From positions 3,348,001 through 3,412,000 of the forward strand of contig NZ_CP085193.1 of the NCBI RefSeq assembly GCF_024298965.1: a stretch of DNA of 64,000 nt. The letters are read 5' to 3'. Positions 18,231-26,154 of this stretch are shown piece after piece; within the stretch, counting starts at the first letter, position 1, and the number at the start of each line of letters is the position of its first letter. The notes beneath the pieces were generated by a model. The model searched no databases, was not told the DNA's origin, and saw only the letters and a program-made list of their open reading frames with translations. The DNA comes from Streptomyces rapamycinicus NRRL 5491 (GTDB lineage Bacteria > Actinomycetota > Actinomycetes > Streptomycetales > Streptomycetaceae). A program made the position numbers and the translations under genes.

Positions 18231-19672
18231 CCGAGACCGCGGGAAAGCCCGCCATACCGGCGGCCGGGACGGCGGGTGAGGGCCACGCCCCCGCCGATCC
18301 CTTCGGCCCCCGGCTGATGGCCCCGCTGCTCATCGGCTCGGTCCTCAACCCCGTCAACTCCACGATGATCGCCACCGGCCTGGTCGCGATCGGCCATGAC
18401 TTCGGGGTCGGGGCCGCCCGGACGGCCTGGCTGGTGGCCTCCCTCTACCTCGCCAGCGCCGTGGCGCAGCCCGCGATGGGGCGGCTCGCGGACCTGCTCG
18501 GTCCGCGCCGGGTCTTCCTCTCCGGGCTGCTCGTGGTGTGCGCCGCCGGGCTGGTGGGCGCGCTGGCGCCCGCGTTCGGCTGGCTGATCGCCTCGCGGGT
18601 GCTGCTCGGCATCGGTACGTCCGCGGCGTACCCGGCGGCGATGGCACTGCTGCGCGCCCAGTCCTTCGCCACCGGCCGGGAGACGCCGCGTCCCGTGCTC
18701 GGCCGGCTCTCGCTCGCCGCGCTCGGCAGCGCGGCGGTCGGTCCGGTGCTGGGCGGGGTGCTCACCGCGACGGCCGGATGGCGGGCGATCTTCGCGGTCA
18801 ATGTGCCGCTGGCCCTGATCGGCATCACGCTCGCGCTGCTCTGGCTACCCAGGACCCGTATCACGAGCCCGGAGAACGGCACGGACACCGGGGCCCGGAC
18901 GGCGGGCGCGGCATTCGATCCGCTCGGGATCACGCTGTTCGCCGCCACCCTCACCACTCTCATGATCTTCCTGATGGACCTGGCGCGGCCCAACTGGGCG
19001 CTGCTGCCCGTCGTCCTGGTGCTCGCGGCCGTCCTGACCTGGTGGCAGCTGCGCCGCCCCCGCCCCTTCATCGATCTGCGGATGATCGGCCGCAACCGCT
19101 CCCTCGCCCTCACCTACCTCCGGCACGGTACGGCGTACCTGGTCATCTACATGGTCATGTACGGATACGCGCAGTGGCTGGAGGAGGGGCACGGCTACTC
19201 CGCCTCCCGCGCGGGCCTGATCATGCTGCCCATGTCGGGCGCGGCCGCCGTGTGCTCACTGCTCGGCGCCCGTACGAAGGGCATCTACGCACCGCTCGTC
19301 CTCGCGGCCGTCCTGCTCGCCGCCGGGAGCGGGGTGCTGCTGCTCGCCGACGAGTCCACCCCGCTGGTCGCGCTGCTGCTGGCCGCGGTCCTCTTCGGGC
19401 TGCCGCAGGGGCTGTCCTCGACCGGCAACCAGGCCGCCGTCTACACCCAGGCCCCGCCGACGAGCGTCGGCGCGGCGGCCGGGCTCCAGCGCACCTCGCA
19501 GTACCTGGGCGCGATCACCGCCGCCGGGCTGATCGGGCTCTTCTACGGGCAGCGGGCGACCGCCATCGGGCTGCACGGCATCGCCATGGTGGCGGGTGCG
19601 CTCAGCCTCGTGGTGCTGGTGCTGACCGCCACCGACCGGGCCCTGCGCGGCCGCGCCCGTACCCGCACCTGA
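18227..19672 (+). CDS. MFS exporter, DHA2 type, MarR-controlled
   Basis: 481 aa, about 14 transmembrane segments after a cytoplasmic N-terminus of about 30 residues. Motif A is recognisable as MGRLADLLGPRRV and motif C-like residues occur in AAVGPVLGGVLTATAGWRAIFAVN. Translational coupling to marR (ATGA overlap) indicates an inducible efflux pump. The isochorismatase-fold gene starts 52 bp downstream and may belong to the same transcript. The substrate is not deducible. Confidence 0.9.
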   Translation: MTETAGKPAIPAAGTAGEGHAPADPFGPRLMAPLLIGSVLNPVNSTMIATGLVAIGHDFGVGAARTAWLVASLYLASAVAQPAMGRLADLLGPRRVFLSGLLVVCAAGLVGALAPAFGWLIASRVLLGIGTSAAYPAAMALLRAQSFATGRETPRPVLGRLSLAALGSAAVGPVLGGVLTATAGWRAIFAVNVPLALIGITLALLWLPRTRITSPENGTDTGARTAGAAFDPLGITLFAATLTTLMIFLMDLARPNWALLPVVLVLAAVLTWWQLRRPRPFIDLRMIGRNRSLALTYLRHGTAYLVIYMVMYGYAQWLEEGHGYSASRAGLIMLPMSGAAAVCSLLGARTKGIYAPLVLAAVLLAAGSGVLLLADESTPLVALLLAAVLFGLPQGLSSTGNQAAVYTQAPPTSVGAAAGLQRTSQYLGAITAAGLIGLFYGQRATAIGLHGIAMVAGALSLVVLVLTATDRALRGRARTRT

Positions 19673-19724
19673 CCACCACCTTCCGTTCCCTCGTACGCCC
19701 CGCAGACCCGCCCCAGGAGGCACC

Positions 19725-20282
19725 GTGCCCGCCACCACGCTCGACCCGAACACCGCCCTGGTCCTCGTCGACCTCCAGAAGGGCATCACCGGACTGCCCA
19801 CCGTCCACCCCACCGCCGAGGTCGTCGAGCGCGGCGCCCGGCTGGCCGCCGCCTTCCGCGAGCGCGGGCTGCCCGTCGTCCTGGTCCGGGTGGTGGCCGG
19901 GGCCCCGGGCCGCACCGAGGCGCAGCGGGGCGGGGGCGGCGGGGAGTTCCCGGCCGACTTCGCCGACCTCGCGCCGGAACTCGGCCGCGAGGACGGCGAC
20001 ATCGTGGTCACCAAGCACACCTGGGGCGCCTTCCATGGCACCGACCTCGACCTGCAGCTGCGCCGCCGCGGGGTGACCCAGGTGGTGCTCGGCGGCATCG
20101 CCACCAGCATCGGGGTGGAGTCCACGGCCCGGGCGGCGTACGCGCACGGGTACCACGTGACCCTCGCGACCGACGCCGTGACCGACATGGACGCCGAGGC
20201 GCACCGCAACAGCGTCGAGAAGATCTTCCCCCGGCTCGGGGAGACGGACTCCACGGACGCGATCATCGGCCTGCTCGGCTGA
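19725..20282 (+). CDS. Isochorismatase-fold hydrolase lacking the catalytic cysteine
   Basis: 185 aa with the cysteine-hydrolase Rossmann-like fold. Asp16 (LVLVDLQKG) and Lys97 (VVTKHTWGAF) are in place, but where nicotinamidase-type enzymes carry the nucleophile (TNxCVxST) this protein has Gly130 (GIATSIGVESTARAAY). True isochorismatases (EntB, PhzD) also have Gly here, so vinyl-ether hydrolysis or a thiol-independent reaction is possible; a nicotinamidase or N-carbamoylsarcosine amidase is not expected. GTG start with CAGGAGG at ideal spacing. It lies downstream of marR and the MFS gene and may modify the compound the exporter handles. Confidence 0.85.
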   Translation: MPATTLDPNTALVLVDLQKGITGLPTVHPTAEVVERGARLAAAFRERGLPVVLVRVVAGAPGRTEAQRGGGGGEFPADFADLAPELGREDGDIVVTKHTWGAFHGTDLDLQLRRRGVTQVVLGGIATSIGVESTARAAYAHGYHVTLATDAVTDMDAEAHRNSVEKIFPRLGETDSTDAIIGLLG

Positions 20283-20309
20283 CGGACGGCTGACGGACGG
20301 CTGACGGAC
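20277..20309. repeat. 11-bp unit repeated three times over a stop codon
   Basis: Three perfect copies of GGCTGACGGAC; the first contains the TGA stop of the isochorismatase-fold gene and each later copy re-creates a TGA. A slippage product at the gene's 3' end. Confidence 0.85.
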
Positions 20310-20319
20310 AGGAATACAG

Positions 20320-20347
20320 CGGCGGGCTCCGGAACCGGAGCCCGCCG
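20320..20347. terminator. Bidirectional hairpin terminator
   Basis: A 13-bp perfect stem (CGGCGGGCTCCGG with its complement) closed by a tiny AA loop lies between the convergent isochorismatase-fold gene and ggt. Confidence 0.85.
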
Positions 20348-20364
20348 TACGTACCTGGTCAGCG

Positions 20365-22275
20365 TCAGCGCTTCGGGCTCACCACCATCGCCGAGCCGCC
20401 GCCCCGCCGTTCCGTCTCGGCCGCCGCCAGCCACCGTCCGCCGGACAGCCGCTGCACGCCGGTGGCCGCCCCGATCTCGGGGTTCTGCTTGAAGGAGTGG
20501 CCGAGCGCCTCGAGCTTGGCGCGCTCCGGGCCGTTCCACAGTCCCGGTTCCAGCTCCGTCTGGGCGGCGTTGCGCTGGCTGGCGCGCGGTGCGGCGATCG
20601 CGTCGACCAGCGGCATGCCCCGGTCGAGATGGTTCAGCAGGGTCTGCAGCACGGTGGTGATGATGGTCGCCCCGCCCGGGGAGCCCAGCGCCAGCACCGG
20701 CTTGTGGCCGTCCAGCACGATCGTCGGCGACATGGACGAGCGCGGCCGCTTCCCCGGGCCCGGCAGGTTCGGGTCGTGGACGGCGGGGTCGGCGGGCGCG
20801 AAGGAGAAGTCGGTCAGCTCGTTGTTGAGCAGGAAGCCACGGCCGGGGACGGTGATCCCGCTGCCGCCGGTCTGCTCGATGGTGAGGGTGTAGGCCACGA
20901 CATTGCCCCACTTGTCGGCGACCGTGAGATGCGTGGTGTTCTCGCCCTCGTACGTGGTCGGGGCGGCGTGGCCCCGGGTGTCGCAGGAGCCCGGCCCGGA
21001 CGGGTTGTTCGGGTCACCGGGCGGTACGGGGCTCTTGAGCACCGCGTCGTCCTTGATCAGGCAGGCCCGGGAGTCGGCGAACCGCTGCGAGGTGAGCCCG
21101 TTGGTGGGGACGTCCTCGGCGGCGGGGTCGCCGACCCAGCGGCCCCGGTCGGCGAAGGCTATCCGGCTGGCCTCGATATAGCGGTGCAGGTAGTCGACGT
21201 CGCTGAGCTTGGAGAGGTCGGTCTTCTCCAGGATGTTGAGCGCCTCGGCGACGCTCGTGCCGCCGGAGGACGAGGGCGCCATGCCGTACACGTCCAGACC
21301 GCGGTAGTCGGTCCGGGTCGGGGCCTGCCGCTTCGTTCCGTAGGACCGCAGATCCTCGTCGGTCAGATCGCCCGCGCGCACGACGCGCTGCGCCTTCGGG
21401 TCGACGGGCGGCTTGCGCACGGTGTCGACGATGTCGCGGCCCAGCTCGCCCTTGTAGATGGCGCCGACGCCCTTCTTGGCCAGCAGCGCGTACGTACGGG
21501 CGAGGTCGGGGTTGCGGAACGTCGAGCCGACCGCCGGGGGCTCGCCACCGGGCAGGAAGAGCTTGGCGGTGGCCGGGAAGTCCTTGAAACGGGCCTGGTT
21601 GTCGGCGGTCTGCTGACGGAAGGTGGAGTCGACGGTGAACCCGTCGCGGGCCAGCCGCTCGGCGGGCCTCAGCACCTGCCCCAGCGAACGGGTGCCCCAG
21701 TCCTTCAGGGCGTCGTTCCAAGTGGCGGGGGTGCCGGGGGTGCCGACGCTCAACCCGCTGGTGACGGCGTCGGCGAACGGCAGCGGTTTGCCGTCTTTGC
21801 CGAGGAAGAGCTTCTGGTCCGCGCTGCGGGGCGCGGTCTCGCGGCCGTCGAGCGTGTAGACCTTGTGCCGCTTGGCGTTGTAGTAGACGAAGTATCCGCC
21901 GCCGCCGACACCCGCCGAGTACGGCTCGGTGACCCCGAGCGCGGCGGCGGTCGCCACCGCCGCGTCCACCGCGTTGCCCCCGTGCCGCAGTACGTCGATC
22001 CCGGCCGCCGAGGCGTCGGGGTCCACGCTGGAGACCGCGCCGCCGTAGCCGACGGCCACGGGCGTCTTGGCCGGAGCGCCCTTGTCTGCGCTCTCGTGCC
22101 CGGCGGCACCGGCCGGGACGACGCCCAGCACCGCGACCATTCCGGCGGCGGCCGCGAGCGCGGGCAACCGGCGCCGGACGGCCACCGCGGTCGCCGGGGC
22201 GGACCCGGCGGATGCGGCGGATGCGGTGGTGGTGGACCTGGTTGACGATGCGGCTGGTCGTGCGGCGTGCCCCAT
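20365..22275 (-). CDS. ggt: Gamma-glutamyltransferase, secreted
   Basis: 636 aa, an N-terminal-nucleophile hydrolase. A basic N-terminus and a hydrophobic stretch ending in GAAGHE (about residues 35-60) look like a Sec signal. The autoprocessing site is NTTHLTVADKWGN, where the new N-terminal Thr becomes the nucleophile. PSSSGGTSVAEALNIL and LALGSPGGATIITTVLQTLLN are conserved substrate-pocket segments. It should cleave glutathione and gamma-glutamyl compounds outside the membrane. The ATG at 22275 has GGAGG six bases upstream. It stands alone, divergent from the next gene. Confidence 0.93.
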   Translation of the reverse strand: MGHAARPAASSTRSTTTASAASAGSAPATAVAVRRRLPALAAAAGMVAVLGVVPAGAAGHESADKGAPAKTPVAVGYGGAVSSVDPDASAAGIDVLRHGGNAVDAAVATAAALGVTEPYSAGVGGGGYFVYYNAKRHKVYTLDGRETAPRSADQKLFLGKDGKPLPFADAVTSGLSVGTPGTPATWNDALKDWGTRSLGQVLRPAERLARDGFTVDSTFRQQTADNQARFKDFPATAKLFLPGGEPPAVGSTFRNPDLARTYALLAKKGVGAIYKGELGRDIVDTVRKPPVDPKAQRVVRAGDLTDEDLRSYGTKRQAPTRTDYRGLDVYGMAPSSSGGTSVAEALNILEKTDLSKLSDVDYLHRYIEASRIAFADRGRWVGDPAAEDVPTNGLTSQRFADSRACLIKDDAVLKSPVPPGDPNNPSGPGSCDTRGHAAPTTYEGENTTHLTVADKWGNVVAYTLTIEQTGGSGITVPGRGFLLNNELTDFSFAPADPAVHDPNLPGPGKRPRSSMSPTIVLDGHKPVLALGSPGGATIITTVLQTLLNHLDRGMPLVDAIAAPRASQRNAAQTELEPGLWNGPERAKLEALGHSFKQNPEIGAATGVQRLSGGRWLAAAETERRGGGSAMVVSPKR

Positions 22276-22435
22276 CCGTGACCTCCAAGCGAAACGACAG
22301 GGGCCGGAGCCTACCCGCGAGCCACGCACCCCCAACAGGGGTGGATCGGTCCCCCATCCGTTCATGTGTCCGTTTCGGTGTTCGTTCATCCGTACGCTCG
22401 AACGTGTACCCGGTCGGCCGCTACGATGCGCGGCC

Positions 22436-23179
22436 ATGACAGACACCCTGCAGGACCTGATCGCCTCCGCGGCCGCCCTGATCGTGGGCCTGGCCGCCGG
22501 CTGGGCCGTGCACTCCGCGTTCGCGCGCCGCAAGCGCGCCCGCGAGCAGCGCTTCTTCGGTCTGCCGGACGGTTCGGAATGTGTGATGGTCACCCATCGG
22601 GACAGCACCTCGGCCCACTGGAGCATCCCCCGCCATGACGCGCTGGCGCTGCTCGGGCTGGCGTCGGTCGTGGAGAACTGCGGGGCGCACGCCGAGGTCG
22701 CCCCGCACGACACGGGGCTGCAGGGCTTCGGGGCGCGCACCGAATTCTGCGTCGGCGATCCGACCGCGCACCGCAGGCTCGCCGCCCATATGGCCAATCT
22801 ACTGCCGGGCGTCACCGTGCACGCGGGGGACGACACCGGCACGGACCGGGGGACGTTCACCATCGCCGGCACCCACTACCGCCCGGACCCGGGCGCGGTC
22901 GAGCATGTACTGCTGGCCCGGCTGACGGCGGGCGACGACAGCCGCCCGGTCTTCCTCGCCGCCGGTCAGCGGCCGGTCACCCACCGCGCCGCCGTCCGCC
23001 ACCTCGTCCGCAACCGCGCCCGGCTGGCCCGGAAGTACGGCGCGCAGGGCTCCTTCTGCCTGCTGCTGAAGGTGGTCAACTCGCAGGCGTACGGCCCGGA
23101 TCTGGTCGAGGTGGTCGCGGATGTGACCAAGCCCGCGACCACCTCGGTCGGCCCCCGCGCCGCCGCGAAGGACGACTGA
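22436..23179 (+). CDS. Membrane-anchored conserved hypothetical protein
   Basis: 247 aa, no family recognised. One N-terminal transmembrane helix (about residues 10-28, AAALIVGLAAGWAVH) is followed by a basic stretch RRKRAR, implying a membrane anchor with the rest in the cytoplasm. The soluble part is mixed alpha/beta, with SVVENCGAHAEV, HYRPDPGAVEHVLLARL and SFCLLLKVVNSQAYGPDLVEVVADV. A possible -10 TACGAT (22422-22427) ends 8 nt before the ATG and no Shine-Dalgarno is visible, so a leaderless transcript is possible. It is divergent from ggt. Confidence 0.75.
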   Translation: MTDTLQDLIASAAALIVGLAAGWAVHSAFARRKRAREQRFFGLPDGSECVMVTHRDSTSAHWSIPRHDALALLGLASVVENCGAHAEVAPHDTGLQGFGARTEFCVGDPTAHRRLAAHMANLLPGVTVHAGDDTGTDRGTFTIAGTHYRPDPGAVEHVLLARLTAGDDSRPVFLAAGQRPVTHRAAVRHLVRNRARLARKYGAQGSFCLLLKVVNSQAYGPDLVEVVADVTKPATTSVGPRAAAKDD

Positions 23180-23199
23180 GCCGGCCAAGGGCAGCTGAG

Positions 23200-23952
23200 T
23201 CAGCCGCGGACCCGGGCGAACAGCCGCGCCCCGCCCATCAGGCACAGCGCCGCCAGGGCCAGGGTGACGGCCGCCCCGACGGCGACCGTGGTGTTGGCGT
23301 AGTGCCCCAGGAACACCTGGCGCACCGCGTCGACCGTGTAGCGGAACGGCACGGCGCGCGAGGCGCCCGCGAGCCACCCCGGGGCCAGCGTCATCGGCAG
23401 CAGCAGCCCGGAGAGCAGCATCAGCGGCATGCCCGCCGTATTGGCGATGGCGGCGAACTCCGGGGGCGTACGGACGTTCATGGCCAGCCCGTAGGAAAGC
23501 GCGGACAGGGCCGCCGCGAGCACGGCCACGAACAGCAGCCCGAGCAGCACACCGAGGAGCGGCGCACGCAGCCCGAAGGCCAGCCCGAGCAGCACCAGCA
23601 GGACGGACTGGGCCACCAGCTGGACGACATCGCGCAGGGTACGGCCGAGCAGCAGCGCCAGCGGGCTGACCGGGGTGACCCGCATCCGGTCCAGAACACC
23701 GAGGTTACGGTCCATCAGCAGCCCGAGCCCAACGTAGGACCCGCCGAGCAGGGCGAGTTGGACGAGCACACCGGGGACCAGCGTCTGCCAGGACGATCCG
23801 CTGACGCCCATGTCGAGTTCGGTCAGCAATGGGCCGAAGAGGGCGAGGAAGAGCAGCGGCTGAAGCATTCCGAAGAAGAGATTGGTCTTCGAGCGAAGCG
23901 TTGAGCGCAGACAGCGGCCGAAGACGATGCCGGTGTGGGCGAGAAGAGTCAT
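23200..23952 (-). CDS. ABC-2 type transporter permease
   Basis: 250 aa with about six membrane helices. The family signature near the C-terminus (MPLMLLSGLLLPMTLAPGWLAGASRAVPFRYTVDAVR shape, shown in parts) is the usual DrrB-like ABC-2 pattern. With the ATP-binding gene 38 bp upstream it forms a two-component exporter, as in drug- or lipid-export pairs controlled by TetR proteins. Substrate unknown. The ATG at 23952 is chosen because the membrane domain begins directly after it (TLLAHTGIVFGRCLR). Confidence 0.88.
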   Translation of the reverse strand: MTLLAHTGIVFGRCLRSTLRSKTNLFFGMLQPLLFLALFGPLLTELDMGVSGSSWQTLVPGVLVQLALLGGSYVGLGLLMDRNLGVLDRMRVTPVSPLALLLGRTLRDVVQLVAQSVLLVLLGLAFGLRAPLLGVLLGLLFVAVLAAALSALSYGLAMNVRTPPEFAAIANTAGMPLMLLSGLLLPMTLAPGWLAGASRAVPFRYTVDAVRQVFLGHYANTTVAVGAAVTLALAALCLMGGARLFARVRG

Positions 23953-23990
23953 AAGAGGCCCTTGGGTGGGTCGGAACGTTCTCGATGGCG

Positions 23991-24770
23991 CTAGACGGCG
24001 AGGGGTTGCTCGGCCGTGCTCCGGCCGGTGATGGCCAGGAAGGCGTCCTGAAGACTGGCGGCCGGATCCCCCGCATAGCGGCTCTTGAGCTCGGCGGACG
24101 CCCCCTCGGCGACGATCCGCCCGGCGTCCACGACCACGATCCGGTCGGCGAGCGCGTCGGCCTCGTCCAGGTAGTGGGTGGTGAGGAAGACCGTCGTGCC
24201 GTGCTCGGCACGGACGCGCCGCACCAGGTCCCACAGCTCGGCCCGGCTCCCCGGGTCGAGACCGGTCGTGGGCTCGTCGAGGAATAGCACCTCCGGCCGG
24301 TTGACCAGGCCCAGCGCGATCTCCACCCGGCGGCGCTGGCCGCCGGACAGGGCGGCGGTCGGGCGATCCATGAGCCCCGACAGGCCGAGTTCACCGGCGA
24401 GTTCCTCGGCACGCCCGGCCGCCGCGCTCTTGGACATCAGATGCAGCCGCCCCTGGGTGACCAGTTCCTCGCGTACGGAGCATCCGGGGTCCAGGCCGCC
24501 GGACTGGGCCACGTAGCCGATCCGCCGGCGCACGCCCGCCGGGTCGCGGAGCAGATCGCGCCCGGCGATCTCGGCCTCGCCCCCGCTGGGCGGCAGCAGG
24601 GTGGTGAGCATGCGCAGGGTGGTGGTCTTACCGGCCCCGTTGGGGCCCAGGAAGCCGAGGATCTCGCCGCGGCCGACGGTCAGATCGATCCCGCGGACGG
24701 CGTGCACGGGGCCGCTGCCCAGCGAGAACGTCCGAGTGAGGCCGCGAACGCGGATGACGGATGAGGACAT
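23991..24770 (-). CDS. ABC transporter ATP-binding protein, DrrA-like
   Basis: 259 aa. Walker A GPNGAGKTT (about residues 42-50), Q-loop YVAQSGG, signature LSGGQRRR, Walker B VLFLDEPTTGLDP and H-loop TTHYLDEAD are all intact, so it should hydrolyse ATP for the partner ABC-2 permease. The C-terminal 40 residues form the extension typical of DrrA-type exporters. The ATG at 24770 is preceded by a weak GGGG. It is divergent from the TetR gene, which probably controls it. Confidence 0.92.
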   Translation of the reverse strand: MSSSVIRVRGLTRTFSLGSGPVHAVRGIDLTVGRGEILGFLGPNGAGKTTTLRMLTTLLPPSGGEAEIAGRDLLRDPAGVRRRIGYVAQSGGLDPGCSVREELVTQGRLHLMSKSAAAGRAEELAGELGLSGLMDRPTAALSGGQRRRVEIALGLVNRPEVLFLDEPTTGLDPGSRAELWDLVRRVRAEHGTTVFLTTHYLDEADALADRIVVVDAGRIVAEGASAELKSRYAGDPAASLQDAFLAITGRSTAEQPLAV

Positions 24771-24806
24771 GCCCCGATCAGAGCACAACGTACCCCAAAG
24801 TTGCAA

Positions 24807-24828
24807 TCGACTAAAAGCTTAGAGTCGA
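24807..24828. promoter_or_regulatory. Inverted repeat between exporter and TetR genes
   Basis: TCGACT and AGTCGA arms, separated by 10 bp, lie in the 90-bp divergent intergenic region. A possible -10 TACACT for tetR (24848-24853) sits downstream, ending 7 nt before its ATG. It is a probable TetR operator serving both directions. Confidence 0.55.
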
Positions 24829-24860
24829 GTTCAAGTTTGCAGCGGGCTACACTTGCGCCC

Positions 24861-25562
24861 ATGAGCGAAGGACTGCGGGAGAAGCACAAGCGCCGTACGC
24901 GCCGGAGGATCGCGGACGTGGCCACCGGCTTGTTCCTGGAGCGCGGCTTCGACCGGGTCACGGTCGCCGAGGTCGCCGAGGCCGCGGAGGTGTCCGTCAA
25001 CACGGTCTACAACTACTTCCCGGCCAAGGAGGACCTGGTCCTGCCGCCCGACCAGGCGTCCCCGCGGCGGCTCGCCGACATCGTGCGCGAGCGCCCGCCC
25101 GGCGGGTCCGCCGCCCAGGCGGTGCTGGACCGGCTGCGCGAGGAGGTGGAGCGGCGCGACCGCTCGCTGGGGCTGACGGAGGGCTTCGGCCCGTTCTTCG
25201 CCATGATGCGGGCCGCCCCCACGCTGCTGGCCCGCCTGGAGGAGCTCGGCCACCGGATGAACGACGAACTGGCCGCCGTGCTCGCCGAGGAGACCGGCGC
25301 GGCGCCGGAGGATCCGCTGCCGCGCGTGGTGGCCGCCCAGATCAGCGGCTATCACTCACTGATCTTCGGCGAGATCGGACGGCGTGTCACGGCGGGCGAG
25401 CCCCCCGACGCCATCGCCAAGGCCGTGACGGAACTCCTCGACGCCATCGAGGAGATGCTCGGCGCGCCGATGCTCGGCTACGCCGTACGGGAGGGGCCAC
25501 CTTCCCCGCTCCTTCCCGCTACCAGGGGCTCCACCCCTGGACCCCGGCCCTCAAGCGCCTGA
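24861..25562 (+). CDS. TetR-family regulator
   Basis: 233 aa. The N-terminal helix-turn-helix is typical: RRRIADVATGLFLERGFDRVTV, then VAEAAEVSVNTVYNYFPAKEDL. The C-terminal ligand domain (about 80-215) is unclassified. It is divergent from the ABC-2 exporter and is expected to repress it. The ATG at 24861 lies 7 nt after TACACT with no Shine-Dalgarno, so the mRNA may be leaderless; an upstream TTG at 24801 would need an unlikely extension. The last 20 residues are Pro/Ser/Gly-rich and run into intergenic-type DNA, so the gene may have lost an earlier stop. Confidence 0.88.
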   Translation: MSEGLREKHKRRTRRRIADVATGLFLERGFDRVTVAEVAEAAEVSVNTVYNYFPAKEDLVLPPDQASPRRLADIVRERPPGGSAAQAVLDRLREEVERRDRSLGLTEGFGPFFAMMRAAPTLLARLEELGHRMNDELAAVLAEETGAAPEDPLPRVVAAQISGYHSLIFGEIGRRVTAGEPPDAIAKAVTELLDAIEEMLGAPMLGYAVREGPPSPLLPATRGSTPGPRPSSA

Positions 25563-26040
25563 CGGGCTTGATTTGCGTTCGGCAGTGCCGTCCGCCCGTG
25601 GCGCCCAGCCCGAACGCGTCCGCACCCTTCCCCGCCCAGCGGCCGCCGCCCGGGGCGTCGACCACGTCAGCAGATGCGACCGTCGTCCATCCCTGGGCCC
25701 CGGGGGCCGGGGCGGAGCCCCCCACGCGGCGGAGCCGCATATCGACAGGTGCCGGGAAGGGGCGGGAGAGGAACAGCCCACCGCAGGCGTCGCGATCCGT
25801 CGGACACCCCCTGAGCACGGGGCCCTGGGCCCAGCCCGGGGCCAGGGCCGGACCCGAGGGCGGAGTTCGCCCCGGGGAGGGATGTCGGCCCGGCGCCGGG
25901 GCTCGCCGCAAGGCCAAAGCCCGGCGGACGGCGGGGGCTTCCGCACCAGCGGAATCGGGCGGGGCCGGACCCTGGCGGATCCGGCCCCCGGATAGCGCCC
26001 CGGGCCGGGGTGGCCCCGGCGGCCGACCTCGGCCCTTTAT
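25563..26040. other. Non-coding G+C-rich intergenic stretch
   Basis: No gene is supported here. The sequence begins with a TCAAGCGCCTGACGGGCTTG motif common downstream of Streptomyces genes and is followed by strings of CCCCGGG/GGGGCC and a copy (about 25725-25812) of a dispersed intergenic repeat also seen near 31195, 43190 and 45725. Short open frames on both strands reflect base composition. Confidence 0.6.
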
Positions 26041-26041
26041 C

Positions 26042-26097
26042 GTTACCCATGCGTAACTTACCGCGCCATTACCGCCGGTAAACACCCGAGTTACCGT
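26042..26097. promoter_or_regulatory. Cluster of TTAC/GTAA inverted sites
   Basis: GTTAC-6-GTAAC (26042-26057), TTACCGCCGGTAA (26069-26081) and a further GTTACCG lie within 56 bp, ahead of the secreted hydrolase gene. The spacing suggests repeated binding sites for a regulator; none can be named. Confidence 0.4.
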
Positions 26098-26154
26098 CAG
26101 GTCACAAGCACCGGTGCTCCCCTGCCCCCACGGCATCCCCCACCAGGAGCCATC

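Noticed and set aside
20497..22245. 582-codon frame antisense to ggt
   Set aside because: Overlaps a clear gamma-glutamyltransferase with active-site motifs on the other strand; only Gly/Val/Ala-rich composition, no domain.
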